DNA of 64,000 bases from Clostridium vitabionis (GCF_015351765.1 NZ_JADKQA010000005.1:86102-150101); one strand, 5' to 3'; numbered from the stretch's first letter, positions 27,720 to 37,839 are shown. The notes: generated by a model from the sequence alone, not told the origin. Numbers and translations: made by a program.

Positions 27720-29372
27720 GTGTCTGCTCAACATTGGGTCCAATTTTAGCAAACTGCAAAGGTATCTGGACGGCTGCCAACCGTACAGTGCAGCCCGGAA
27801 TTCTGGCGAATTGCTCACGTTGCATCGTCCATTTCGATGAACTGCGCTGTTTCCGGCCCGTATCCGCAGTCCGCAAAATAAAGCACAAAAAGATTCCCTG
27901 TAGGAATTGCGAAGAGGTTGGTGACATAGACTGATAATGCGATAGATGCCAGTGTTGTTTCAGCCAGTCTGGTCATAATGAGACCAGCGCCGTTACAACG
28001 CTTCTCCCTGCTGAAGAAGCGCTCTACCTCGATCCGGTCAGTGTTGTCTTTATACTCCTCCCGGTTAGCCTTATGATCGGCTGCGGGACGCCCCAGTCTC
28101 GGGCCGGAGATGCGGATGCCGTGCTCTTTACAGTAAGCACGGTTCGCCCTTGTCCTGTAGATCTGGTCAACAAGAACCCGTACCGGATAATGCCCGGTGC
28201 GTTCCTTATAACGTTCTACCGCATCCTGCAGGACAGAGCTCTCATTGTAAGGATCAAACTGGAGCTTCTCCAGGCGGGCGTGGCCCTTTTCGTCAATGCT
28301 GACATCATACTTGGCGCCAAACTCCACGGGAGACTTGGCTTTGCCGCGCACGATGGGACGGATATACGGCTGGCTGATGCTCACAATCCGGTCATCCACT
28401 CTGTGAGTGTTGTTATCAAACATGTACTTCTGCTGTTCGTACAGCTTCTGGACGGTCAGATAGCAGTCAATATACTTCTGTGGCAGGGCATAGCCTTCTG
28501 TCATGTATGCCTCCAGATACCGCAGATCGCGATTCAGGCAGCCAAGCTGCTTACGGATCAGGCTCCGGAGCTTCTTCGTCGGGCGTTTTTTGGCTTTCGC
28601 CATGGCAAGATATTCTTTTCTTGCGCGCCTCCGGTATGTTCTGGGCTTCGTCCATGGATGATACTGGTGATGGAAATAGTCAATCATCTCTTCGAGCTTC
28701 TCCCTGGCATCATTGAGAAGCACAAAGTCCTGAGGATACTTGATGTTGGACGGAGAACAGGTGGCATCCAGAATGAAAGTCCCCACGTTCTCCCCGTCGG
28801 CGGATTTTTCCGGTTTATCGCCGGCATGTTCCGGCGTGGCAGCGCCTGCAGCAAGGTATTCTTCATTCGCCATCATCAGAAAACGGGAATCCAGCCTGCG
28901 GCGAAAATACACGAGAACTGTCGGCTTGAACGGGCAGGTGTCCGAAAACCGGTCCATACCAATGAAGTACTGGTAATACGGGTTTTGGGCGACTTCCTTA
29001 ACCAGCCTGCGGTCAGAAAGCCCCTCACGTTTCTGAATGATCAGAGCACCGAGAGCAACACGCAGAGGAAAGGCCTGCCGTCCTTCGTGTGAGGGAAAGA
29101 GAGAAGCGTACACTTTTTCCAGGCTTGTCCAGTCGATGGCATTTGCAAGCCGGACCCATTCATTGTTTTCATCCAGCGGTGTTCCACAGCTCTGGTTGAA
29201 ATCAAAAATCGAAATCTGGTGCTCGGACGGTTTTTTGTACATGGCGGACTGCCTCGGATATATCAATAAGTGCAAAGAAATTAGGAGAAATTGCAAAAAT
29301 CTTTGCACTTATTATACCGCAATCCGCCGTTATTGTCAGTAAATATTGCATTCTACGCTATTGAGCAGACAC
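27720..29372. mobile_element. Insertion sequence (IS5/IS1182-like), 1653 bp, 12-bp terminal inverted repeats, 6-bp TSD TACTTA
   Basis: GTGTCTGCTCAA at 27720 and TTGAGCAGACAC ending at 29372; TACTTA at 27714-27719 and 29373-29378. Confidence 0.92.
27815..29242 (-). CDS. DDE transposase (DUF772-type, IS5/IS1182-like)
   Basis: MYKKPSEHQISIFDFNQSCGTPLDENNEWVRLANAIDW...GLSDRRLVKEVAQNPYYQYFIGMDRF. Confidence 0.88.
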   Translation of the reverse strand: MYKKPSEHQISIFDFNQSCGTPLDENNEWVRLANAIDWTSLEKVYASLFPSHEGRQAFPLRVALGALIIQKREGLSDRRLVKEVAQNPYYQYFIGMDRFSDTCPFKPTVLVYFRRRLDSRFLMMANEEYLAAGAATPEHAGDKPEKSADGENVGTFILDATCSPSNIKYPQDFVLLNDAREKLEEMIDYFHHQYHPWTKPRTYRRRARKEYLAMAKAKKRPTKKLRSLIRKQLGCLNRDLRYLEAYMTEGYALPQKYIDCYLTVQKLYEQQKYMFDNNTHRVDDRIVSISQPYIRPIVRGKAKSPVEFGAKYDVSIDEKGHARLEKLQFDPYNESSVLQDAVERYKERTGHYPVRVLVDQIYRTRANRAYCKEHGIRISGPRLGRPAADHKANREEYKDNTDRIEVERFFSREKRCNGAGLIMTRLAETTLASIALSVYVTNLFAIPTGNLFVLYFADCGYGPETAQFIEMDDAT

Positions 29373-30198
29373 TACTTATATGCCAATCAGGCCTTTGATC
29401 CCCTGTCTGGAAGCCTTCACGTCGCAAAATCCAGATATTACCTTTTCCATCTTCGATATTGTCAACATGAAACAAATTCAACCAGAACAATTTGACGCTT
29501 TACTCTATTATGCCCAATCCAATACGTTAAACATGGGAGAAGGCGAACTAATAGGAACCACTCAAGGTGTCTATGTTCTTCCGGCGTCCACGCCACTTAA
29601 AAGCAAAAACGAGCTCACACTAAAAGATCTCATCTCCGAACCACAGGTATCTTTACTCTGGGGTGATAGCAAGGTGGAGGAAATTTTTGATGACTACCGA
29701 CACATGGGCATGGTGCCTAATATCCGTTACCGCACCAACAGTTCTGCCATAAAAAAGGAAATTATGGCTGCTGGTCTGGCGGTTGGTTCCTCCAATCTGA
29801 TGGTTATTGCCGATTTAAAAAACACGCTTTCTTCAGCTATGATCCCTAAAGCTACTGTATACATTCAAACCAGCAACTGGATATCCTGTTACATTGGCTG
29901 GCGAAAATCAGAATTTCTCTCTCCTGCCGCACTTGCTTTTAAAAAATTCACTCACCAATGGCTTAGGGATCATCCGGATCAAAAGTATTAATCCAGACAC
30001 CTTGTTATGTTATGCAATTTTCAATCTGAAAGCTAGAGACCGCCGTGTCTTTGGAGTACTGATAAGATCAGTATAAACAGTAAAACATCTCTAAACCCGC
30101 GGAAATCCCCCGGATCATTGATTCCCCTCCCGGCTTAGAGTAAAATAGCGTTGAATAAGCATCTGCAATATCCAGAACAAATCAGGAGGATAAGGGAC

Positions 30199-31779
30199 AT
30201 GATTAACTGGAAAAATCTCGATGAGCTGACATCCTACGGCGAACTTCGGAAGACGAAGCCCGTGGATCTTGCCCGGGTAATGACGGGAGACCAGGGAGCT
30301 GCCCGTGTGGCAAATTACCAGATTCCCATGGGTGCCGGCCTCGTGTACAATTTCGCGGCAAAAGCCGTGGACGATGATATTCTTGCCGCCCTGGAGAAGC
30401 TGGCGGGGGAAGCCCAGCTCTCCGAGAAGTTTGAAGACCTCTATAATGGCGATGTGGTCAACACCGGGGAGAAGCGCCTTGTCCTCCACCACCTGACCCG
30501 CGGCCAGCTCGGGAAGGACGTCATCGCCGACGGCGTCAACAAGCGCGCCTTCTATGAAGAACAGCAGAAGCGGATCGCCGATTTCGCCGGCCAGGTACAC
30601 GCCGGGAAGATCGCGAACGGCGCCGGGGAGAAATTTACCACTGTCGTCCAGATCGGCATCGGCGGCAGTGACCTCGGCCCCCGGGCAATGTATATCGCGC
30701 TCGAGAACTGGGCGAAAAAGACCGGAAACTTCAAGATGGAGGCGAAGTTCATCAGCAACGTCGATCCGGACGACGCCTCCGCGGTTCTTGACGCCATCGA
30801 TGTGGCGCACGCCCTGTTCATCCTGGTATCCAAGTCCGGAACCACCCTGGAGACGCTGACCAACCAGTCCTTCGTCATGGATGCCCTGAAGAAGAGAGGG
30901 CTTGATCCCGCGAAGCACATGATCGCAGTCACCTCTGAAACCTCCCCGCTCGCGAAGAGCAGCGACTATCTTGCCGCCTTCTTCATGGACGACTATATCG
31001 GCGGCCGCTATTCTTCCACCTCCGCGGTCGGCGGAGCGGTCCTTTCCCTCGCCTTCGGCCCGGACGTATTCGCCCGCTTCCTTGCAGGCGCGCACGAGGA
31101 GGATGTTCTTGCCGCCGGAACCGATGTCCGGAAGAACCCGGCCATGATGGATGCCCTGATCGGATTCTACGAGCGCAGCGTCCTCGGCTATCCGGCCACC
31201 GCCGTTCTCCCGTACTCCCAGGCGCTGAGCCGCTTCCCGGCGCATCTCCAGCAGCTGGACATGGAATCTAACGGAAAGTCGGTCAACCGCTTCGGCGAGC
31301 CGCTCAGCTATGTGACCGGCCCTGTGATCTTCGGCGAGCCGGGCACCAATGGCCAGCACTCTTTCTACCAGCTCCTCCACCAGGGCACGGACATCGTCCC
31401 GCTCCAGTTCGTCGGCTTCCGCAAGAGCCAGCTGGAAAATGATGTCGTGATCCAGGGTTCCACAAGCCAGCAGAAACTCTGCGCCAATGTCGCCGCCCAG
31501 ATCGTCGCCTTCGCCTGCGGGAAGCAGAATGAGAACCTGAACAAGAATTTCAAGGGCGGCCGCCCGTCCAGCATCATCATCGGCGACCAGCTGACCCCGG
31601 AGTCCCTCGGCGCCCTTCTCGCCCACTTCGAGAATAAGGTCATGTTCCAGGGCTTCCTGTGGAACGTCAACAGCTTCGACCAGGAGGGCGTGCAGCTCGG
31701 CAAGGTTCTCGCCAAGGCTGTGCTCGCCCACGAGACCGACGGAGCCCTGACCGCGTACAGCAAGCTGCTCGGCATCTGA
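30199..31779 (+). CDS. pgi: Glucose-6-phosphate isomerase
   Basis: VVQIGIGGSDLGPRAMYIAL, LVSKSGTTLETLTN, ATG at 30199 behind AGGAGGATAAGG. Confidence 0.95.
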   Translation: MINWKNLDELTSYGELRKTKPVDLARVMTGDQGAARVANYQIPMGAGLVYNFAAKAVDDDILAALEKLAGEAQLSEKFEDLYNGDVVNTGEKRLVLHHLTRGQLGKDVIADGVNKRAFYEEQQKRIADFAGQVHAGKIANGAGEKFTTVVQIGIGGSDLGPRAMYIALENWAKKTGNFKMEAKFISNVDPDDASAVLDAIDVAHALFILVSKSGTTLETLTNQSFVMDALKKRGLDPAKHMIAVTSETSPLAKSSDYLAAFFMDDYIGGRYSSTSAVGGAVLSLAFGPDVFARFLAGAHEEDVLAAGTDVRKNPAMMDALIGFYERSVLGYPATAVLPYSQALSRFPAHLQQLDMESNGKSVNRFGEPLSYVTGPVIFGEPGTNGQHSFYQLLHQGTDIVPLQFVGFRKSQLENDVVIQGSTSQQKLCANVAAQIVAFACGKQNENLNKNFKGGRPSSIIIGDQLTPESLGALLAHFENKVMFQGFLWNVNSFDQEGVQLGKVLAKAVLAHETDGALTAYSKLLGI

Positions 31780-31824
31780 ACGGCATAGATTTCCTGCACA
31801 GGCAACAACTGCCGGAAGGCTCAG

Positions 31825-31853
31825 CCTCCGCCCGAAAGGGCGGGGGCTTTTTT
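31825..31853 (+). terminator. Intrinsic terminator after pgi
   Basis: CCTCCGCCCGAAAGGGCGGGGGCTTTTTT. Confidence 0.8.
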
Positions 31854-32111
31854 CCTTCTGTGTCTTCACGACCTATCTGATCATGACCTTTGACGCGGCT
31901 TCTGACACAGGATTTTTAGGATCTGTGACAACAATCCCCACATTTTGAACAATTTTTACTGATTTTCCAGACACGGATTCTGACACAGAAACGCTGGAAA
32001 ATCCCCTATCTCCTGTCCATCTCTATGCCACTTATCCTGCCTTCCCCAAGACTGCGAATCCATTTTCTACACAAAGCATTTCAAAAAAGGAAAAAGGAGT
32101 GTGCAATCATT

Positions 32112-33749
32112 ATGAAAAAGCAGACGAAAGTCGTAGCAGTTCTTTCTGCCGCTGCTCTGCTCGCAATGGGCGCTTCCATGACTTCCTTCGCCGCTGGTTG
32201 GGAGAAGGATGACGAGGGAATCTGGCACTATTACGATGCTGACGGCGACATGGTAACCAGCGATTGGGCTAAGGATGGTTCCAATTGGTACTATCTGGAT
32301 GAGGACGGCAACATGCTGACCGATGCCTGGGTAGATGACGACTACTATGTTGGTTCCGACGGCGCTATGCTGAAGAACCAGTGGGTAAAGACCTTTGCTG
32401 ATGATGAGGATCAGTCTGAGCCCGACGAAGCAGGTGAGCACTGGTATTACTTCGGCGCGAAGGGCAAGAAAGTTTCCGGCAGCCCGGAGGATAAGAAGAT
32501 CAACGGCAGAACTTACTACTTCGATGAAGACGGTAAGATGTACTATGGTTGGCATGAGTTCAACGGCGAAGTTTACTACCTCGGCGGCGAGGATGAAGGC
32601 TGGAGAGCTGAATCCCAGTGGCTGTGGCTGGAGAAGTCCAGTTTAGCGGTTGATAACGACGACGATGATGATGTCGACAGCGACGTTGTTCTTAATTGCG
32701 ACGAAGATGATAAGTGCGACGATGAAGGCTGGTATTGGTTCCAGTCTTCCGGCAAGATGTACCACAAGGCCGATAAGAAGAAGATCAATGGCCATTTCTT
32801 CATGTTCAACGATCACGGCCAGATGCTGTATGAGTGGATCGATAAGGATACCAAGCTGACGCTTTCTTCTAATGCAGCTCTTGACGGCAAAGCTACCGCG
32901 GGCACCGCTACGATCGGCCAGATGCTCTGGTATAAGGAAAACGGAAATGCTTCTGATGACGGCTCCCGTTACACCGGCTGGATGCAGATCGACGGCTCCG
33001 AGGATGTAGGCACGGATACCGATACCGATTGGTATTACTTCAAGGATTCCAAGGCCAAGCACGCTGACGTTGCTAATGACGCGAATGGTCTCTATGACGG
33101 TCAGGATCCGGTTTACGTAATGCGTGAGAAGATCGACGGCAAGTATTTCGCCTTCAACGAAGATGGGCAGATGCAGGATGGCCTTCAGTACATCGGCGGT
33201 AATATGTACTACTTCGATGACAACGGTTATCAGCAGACCGGCAAGATCTCGAACGTAGAAGAGGATGACGACGATACTTACTATTACTATTTCCAGACCA
33301 AGAACAATGGTAACGGTAAGGGCTTTGACGGAACCAAGGATGATGTCCTTTACTTCCTGGGCAAGAGACTTGAGGCTGAGGATAGCTACAGAATCTACAA
33401 CGTAAATGGCAAGTGCTATCTGGTTAATACTAAGGGCAAGATCCAGAAGACCAAGGGCACCAATGTAACGAAGAAAGTAGATCTTGAGAAGCTGGATGGC
33501 ACCTCCGAGGACGATGTAACAGTAACCATCTCCAGCGGCAAGGTTGTCAGTGTTGACAAGGGCAATCTGGAGGATTATGCAGAGGTTCCGCACATCGAGC
33601 TTAAGGATGACTGGATCTATCCGGTACCGACCGCTGATGGTGGTAAGGCTATTGTCAACAAGCAGTATCTTGAGGATGTAGGCGATGAGCTTTCTGTAAA
33701 GGAAGCAACTGGTAACCAGAACAAGCCGGCATATCCTTCTAATAAGTAA
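32112..33749 (+). CDS. Secreted choline-binding-like (cell wall-binding repeat) protein, paralog 1
   Basis: Signal peptide MKKQTKVVAVLSAAALLAMGASMTSFAA then repeated GWxxxx..WYYLDEDGNM/YYFDEDGKMYYGW units and Asp-rich segments. Confidence 0.85.
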   Translation: MKKQTKVVAVLSAAALLAMGASMTSFAAGWEKDDEGIWHYYDADGDMVTSDWAKDGSNWYYLDEDGNMLTDAWVDDDYYVGSDGAMLKNQWVKTFADDEDQSEPDEAGEHWYYFGAKGKKVSGSPEDKKINGRTYYFDEDGKMYYGWHEFNGEVYYLGGEDEGWRAESQWLWLEKSSLAVDNDDDDDVDSDVVLNCDEDDKCDDEGWYWFQSSGKMYHKADKKKINGHFFMFNDHGQMLYEWIDKDTKLTLSSNAALDGKATAGTATIGQMLWYKENGNASDDGSRYTGWMQIDGSEDVGTDTDTDWYYFKDSKAKHADVANDANGLYDGQDPVYVMREKIDGKYFAFNEDGQMQDGLQYIGGNMYYFDDNGYQQTGKISNVEEDDDDTYYYYFQTKNNGNGKGFDGTKDDVLYFLGKRLEAEDSYRIYNVNGKCYLVNTKGKIQKTKGTNVTKKVDLEKLDGTSEDDVTVTISSGKVVSVDKGNLEDYAEVPHIELKDDWIYPVPTADGGKAIVNKQYLEDVGDELSVKEATGNQNKPAYPSNK

Positions 33750-33761
33750 TAACTTAATCTA

Positions 33762-33800
33762 GGAAGGGAGCTGCTCTAAAAGGGGCAGCTCCTTTTTTCC
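33762..33800 (+). terminator. Intrinsic terminator after paralog 1
   Basis: GGGAGCTGCTCTAAAAGGGGCAGCTCCTTTTTT. Confidence 0.8.
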
Positions 33801-33902
33801 TGATTCTCCAGTAATCGAACGAATCACATCGTCACAAAAAATATTTCGCTTTAAACACTCTAATACAGCTTGAACTTAGTTGACAAAAATGATTAGACAG
33901 AG

Positions 33903-33950
33903 ACTTGTGCTTTCACTTTCGGGTGGAGGCGCAGGCCTTCTTTTTATACT
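33903..33950 (+). repeat. Left copy of an inverted terminator-like repeat flanking the recombinase
   Basis: GGCGCAGGCCTTCTTTTT (33928-33945) is the exact reverse complement of 35663-35680; flanks are also similar. Confidence 0.75.
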
Positions 33951-34106
33951 CCACTGCTTTCCTATGATTCCATCCGATGTCCACGCATCAATTTCACTAC
34001 TCTCACCTCTCGGAGCATCGACATTCTTGACAATTTCCTGTTACCGCTCAATCTTATATAGCGGGCATGATATGCACTATTCTATTGGAGAAGGAGTATT
34101 TTTCAG

Positions 34107-35303
34107 ATGAAGGCAACGAGGGGAATCTGTCATCGCAAGGATGGCCGCTATATGTGGCGTTTTCAGCATAAAAACAGGATCTATCTGGGCTACGCCCTGC
34201 GGCTTCGTGATGCTGAGCGGGACATGATTCTGAAAAAGGCAGAGATCTATCAGGCGGAAATGCCCGGTGAATTGTCAGGATCGGATACTGCGCAGCGCGG
34301 AGACAGTGCCGGATATGGGACAGCCGAAAAAACACAGGAAACCCTGGACAGCATTTTCCCACGGTGGATCGAAGAAAAGCGGAAGCGCTGCAAGGAGCTG
34401 ACCTGCTATACCTATCGGCACAATTATAAGAACTGCCTGAGACAGGCGCTCGGCACAGTGCCGGTCACAGAGATCAGCGCGGAAATGATCACTGACACTA
34501 TGGACAATCTTGCCCGGCGCTACTCTCGTACGATCATCAATACCAACATCACGATCCTGAACGGACTCCTTACCTATGCTGTCAGGCAGAAAATTCTCCG
34601 GGAAAATCCGATGAAATCTGCGGTCATGCCGGCCACCGCGCCGTGGAGCCGGAAACCTGTCCTTGACCGGCAGGAAGAGCGCGATCTGCTCACTGCCGTC
34701 AAAGGCAGCCGTTTCGCGTCGCTATATCGCCTTGCCGCCTATACCGGCATGCGGATTGGCGAAATCTGCGGCCTCTGCTGGGAGGATATCGACTGGGATC
34801 ATCATTGGATTCACGTTACCCACACGCTGGATTATACTTCTGAACATGGCCTTTACCTGGAATCCCCCAAAACGAAAACCTCACGGAGGATCATTCCCAT
34901 GCTCCCGCGGACGGAAGAACTGCTGCACCGCTGTCGGGATCAGCAGCAAAGATGGAAGGAAGCGGCTGGCGACTGCTGGAAAGGCGCGGGGAAGACAGAA
35001 TCTCTGGTCTTTACAACACCTCTTGGCAGGCCCATCTATCAAGGAAGCATCAACTACGACCTCCGCCAGATCCGTGAAACGATGAAATCTGCCGGAAAAT
35101 CCGCCAAGCACTTCACTTTCCACACGTTCCGCCACAGCTTCGCCACAAGGTGCATCGAGGAGGGGATGAATTACAAGACTTTGCAGACCATCCTCGGCCA
35201 CAGCAGCATGAAGACAACCATGGATATTTACACGCACTGCCTCCCCGACACAATGATGAACGAGCTCCGGGAAGTGGACAGGAAAGCATTTGCCGAAAAT
35301 TAA
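34107..35303 (+). CDS. Tyrosine recombinase / site-specific integrase
   Basis: 398 aa; YTGMRIGEICGLCWEDID, HTFRHSFATRCIEEGMNYKTLQTILGHSSMKTTMDIYTH catalytic R-HxxR-H-Y set. Confidence 0.93.
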   Translation: MKATRGICHRKDGRYMWRFQHKNRIYLGYALRLRDAERDMILKKAEIYQAEMPGELSGSDTAQRGDSAGYGTAEKTQETLDSIFPRWIEEKRKRCKELTCYTYRHNYKNCLRQALGTVPVTEISAEMITDTMDNLARRYSRTIINTNITILNGLLTYAVRQKILRENPMKSAVMPATAPWSRKPVLDRQEERDLLTAVKGSRFASLYRLAAYTGMRIGEICGLCWEDIDWDHHWIHVTHTLDYTSEHGLYLESPKTKTSRRIIPMLPRTEELLHRCRDQQQRWKEAAGDCWKGAGKTESLVFTTPLGRPIYQGSINYDLRQIRETMKSAGKSAKHFTFHTFRHSFATRCIEEGMNYKTLQTILGHSSMKTTMDIYTHCLPDTMMNELREVDRKAFAEN

Positions 35304-35456
35304 GGTTTTTCCGAAGAAGAGCTTGCGGCCGACGGAAACCGGCACAAGGGGTAAACATCTTTATGAGTGAAAGAAATAAGGCTTGCACCAAAACGGTACA
35401 AGCCAATTTTTCGTTACGCGCCCATCGCGTGGTGTTGATGGAACACTTGACTCCCA

Positions 35457-35665
35457 TTACTTTGTTCTTGCCAATTTTTCTTCTATTGCTTCTTCTACAA
35501 ATCTATTCAAACTCTCGCCGTGATTGATGGAATAGATTGCTGCTTTCTGATGGATTTCAGGGCGAACCCTTACATTAAAACTCCCCTTGTAGGCTTTTTC
35601 AGGACGCACTCCTTCCTCCTCGCAATCCGCAAGATAATCATCAACAACGCTTTCAAAAGTAAAAA
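35457..35665 (-). pseudogene. 5'-truncated HicB-family antitoxin remnant
   Basis: Reverse reading TFESVVDDYLADCEEEGVRPEKAYKGSFNVRVRPEIHQKAAIYSINHGESLNRFVEEAIEEKLARTK*; N-terminal half replaced by the terminator-like repeat. Confidence 0.65.
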
Positions 35666-35708
35666 AAGAAGGCCTGCGCCTTCGCCCAAAAGCGAAGACA
35701 CAGGCCAG
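35658..35708 (-). terminator. Right copy of the inverted terminator-like repeat
   Basis: Minus strand GGCCTGTGTCTTCGCTTTTGGGCGAAGGCGCAGGCCTTCTTTTTTT. Confidence 0.75.
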
Positions 35709-35729
35709 CTGACCATGATTCGTGCTGGA

Positions 35730-35860
35730 CCAAAAAGCAAATTTGCTAAGTTCGGACAGCGCTTTTGCTTGTCCTCACTAAGCAAATTTGCATAGCTCGC
35801 ACTAGACTCGCGCTTCGCCCGCGGGCCCGCGCTTGTTAAGTGCTCTGCTAATAAAAAGAG
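35730..35860. repeat. Mosaic intergenic repeat, copy A
   Basis: AGCAAATTTGCATAGCTCGCACTAGACTCGCGCTTCGCCCGCGGGCCCGCGCTTGTTAAGTGCTCTGC shared with 63050-63125; GGACAGCGCTTTTGCTTGTCCTC shared with copy B. Confidence 0.75.
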
Positions 35861-35926
35861 GGGCTGCCCTCCAGGAGCAGTCCCCCTTTGATCCTCAGTC
35901 AGACCTCACTGCAATCAGCAGAAAGA

Positions 35927-37498
35927 TCAGTCAGCGGAAGTTAACGTACCGGTCTTGTAATCAGTACCAGCATCAACGATAGCAGCTGCACCATTCTCAT
36001 CCGGAACGATCCAGTTATCGCAAAGCTCGATGTGCGGAACTTCGATCTCTTCAGCGGACAGACCCTTGCCTGCAAGATCAGAAGCAGTCAGGACACCGGT
36101 CTTCTTGTTCGGAGCAAGCTGAACATCCTCAACTACACCGCCGCCCAGAGTCTCGATGTCATACTTCTTGTCGGTCTTCTGAACACGACCCTTGGAGTTT
36201 ACAACGTAATACTTGGAGCCGATCTGGAAGATTCTGTAATCATCCTCAGCCTCGCATCTCTTGCCCATGAAGTAAAGGATGTTGTCCTTAACACCGTTGT
36301 AGCCCTTGCCGTTGCCGTTGTTCTTGGTCTGGAAGTAGTAGTAGTAGGTGTCGTCGTCATCCTCTTCTACGTTCGAGATCTTGCCGGTCTGCTGATAGCC
36401 GTTATCATCGAAGTAGTAGGTGTTGCCCTCAATAAACTGAAGACCGGTCTGCATCTGGCCCTTTTCGTTGAAGGCGAAATACTTGCCGTCGATCTTCTCA
36501 CGCATTACGTAAACCGGATCGCCGTCATCCCTAAGGCCGTTCACGTCGCTGGCGTCAGCATGCTTAGCCTCGCCCTTCTTGAAGTAGTACCAGTCGGTAT
36601 CAGTATCTGTGCCGACATCTTCAGCACCGTCGATCTGCATCCAGCCGGTGTAGCGGGAACCTTCGTCAGCGTCGTTACCGTTCTCCTTGTACCAGAGCAT
36701 CTGGCCAATGGTAGCGCTGCTCGGGGTAGCAATACCGTCAAGCTGGGCGTTGGAAGCGCTCAGCTTGGTGCCGTTGATCCACTCATACAGCATCTGGCCG
36801 TGCTCGTTGAACAGGAAGTAATAGCCGTTGATCTTCTTCTTCTTGGCTTCCTTGTACATCTTGCCGGAAGACTGGAAGTAGTACCAGCCCTCATCGTCGC
36901 AGTCATCATCCTCGGTGCAGCCAAGAACAGCCTGATCATCGGTATCATCATCACTGTCATCGTCAGCTGCTAAGGAAGACTTCTCCAGCCACAGCCACTG
37001 GGACTCGGCTCTCCAGCCTTCATCCTCATCGCCGAGATAGTAAACGTCGCCGTTCTTCTCCTGCCAGCCGTGAAGCATCTTGCCGTCAGCATCGAAGTAG
37101 TAGGTCTTGCCGTTGATCTTCTTGTCGTCATCGGTAACCTTCTTGCCCTTCGAGCCGAAGTAGTACCAGTGCTCGCCGGAATCTTCCGGATCACTGTTGT
37201 CCTCGTCGTCAGCAAGCGTCTTCACCCACTGGTTCTTCAGCATAGCGCCGTCAGAGCCAACATAGTAATCATCGTCTACCCAGGCATCGGTCAGCATGTT
37301 GCCGTCGTCGTCCAGATAGTAGAAATTGGAACCATCCTTAGCCCAATCGCTGGTTACCATGTCACCGTCAGCATCGTAATAGTGCCAGATTCCCTCGTCA
37401 TCCTTCTCCCAACCAGCGGCGAAGGAAGTCATGGAAGCGCCCATTGCGAGCAGAGCAGCGGCAGAAAGAACTGCTACAACTTTAGTCTGCTTTTTCAT
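35927..37498 (-). CDS. Secreted choline-binding-like (cell wall-binding repeat) protein, paralog 2
   Basis: 523 aa; same signal peptide and repeat architecture as 32112-33749, inverted orientation. Confidence 0.85.
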   Translation of the reverse strand: MKKQTKVVAVLSAAALLAMGASMTSFAAGWEKDDEGIWHYYDADGDMVTSDWAKDGSNFYYLDDDGNMLTDAWVDDDYYVGSDGAMLKNQWVKTLADDEDNSDPEDSGEHWYYFGSKGKKVTDDDKKINGKTYYFDADGKMLHGWQEKNGDVYYLGDEDEGWRAESQWLWLEKSSLAADDDSDDDTDDQAVLGCTEDDDCDDEGWYYFQSSGKMYKEAKKKKINGYYFLFNEHGQMLYEWINGTKLSASNAQLDGIATPSSATIGQMLWYKENGNDADEGSRYTGWMQIDGAEDVGTDTDTDWYYFKKGEAKHADASDVNGLRDDGDPVYVMREKIDGKYFAFNEKGQMQTGLQFIEGNTYYFDDNGYQQTGKISNVEEDDDDTYYYYFQTKNNGNGKGYNGVKDNILYFMGKRCEAEDDYRIFQIGSKYYVVNSKGRVQKTDKKYDIETLGGGVVEDVQLAPNKKTGVLTASDLAGKGLSAEEIEVPHIELCDNWIVPDENGAAAIVDAGTDYKTGTLTSAD

Positions 37499-37569
37499 AA
37501 TGATTGCACACTCCTTTTTCCTTTTTTGAAATGCTTTTTCTCGAAACTCCTGAATCGCATCACGGTTGC

Positions 37570-37598
37570 ATTATACCCTTGGCCTCAGAAATAATCAA
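37570..37598 (-). promoter_or_regulatory. Putative promoter of paralog 2 (TTGATT-17-TATAAT)
   Basis: -35 at 37593-37598, -10 at 37570-37575 on minus strand; no equivalent seen upstream of paralog 1. Confidence 0.6.
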
Positions 37599-37810
37599 GT
37601 CAAAATTAAGACTTTCTTAATCTGGTGCCCATGCGAATGCCCCGCTCCGATTACATGATGAATTATAGTCCAGGTATACAAGAATTGCTATAAATATTCT
37701 CTGAGCGATTTCTTACGGAAATGTTACATTTTCAGCGTCAAAGTCGTAAGAAATCCATGCGATAAATTCCGCGTCATCTGCGTTATGCATTCTCCGCGGC
37801 CGCATTTTTC

Positions 37811-37839
37811 TTGAACCGGCACGGATCCGGTGCTATAAT
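37811..37839 (+). promoter_or_regulatory. Putative promoter of the HTH-LicC-LicA gene (TTGAAC-17-TATAAT)
   Basis: -35 37811-37816, -10 37834-37839. Confidence 0.6.

Larger units (their letters stand above)
27433..29991 (+). pseudogene. LysR-type transcriptional regulator split by IS insertion
   Basis: 27433-27719 encodes LysR HTH (MELLQLQYFIEVVQQQSVTKAAEKLHISQPSLSQSLHRL); 29379-29991 encodes the effector domain; removing the IS plus one TACTTA copy gives a continuous 299-aa frame. Confidence 0.92.

Noticed and set aside
31961-32003. GATTTTCCAG...CTGGAAAATC inverted repeat as recombinase crossover site
   Set aside because: 23-bp spacer is too long for a typical tyrosine recombinase core and no partner copy was found on the right side of the locus; it could still be an operator.
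32643-33593. Hydrophobic minus-strand ORFs opposite the choline-binding-like genes (also 36032-36973)
   Set aside because: Antisense of Asp/Tyr-rich repeats gives Val/Ile-rich strings; no start or SD signals, mirrors both paralogs.
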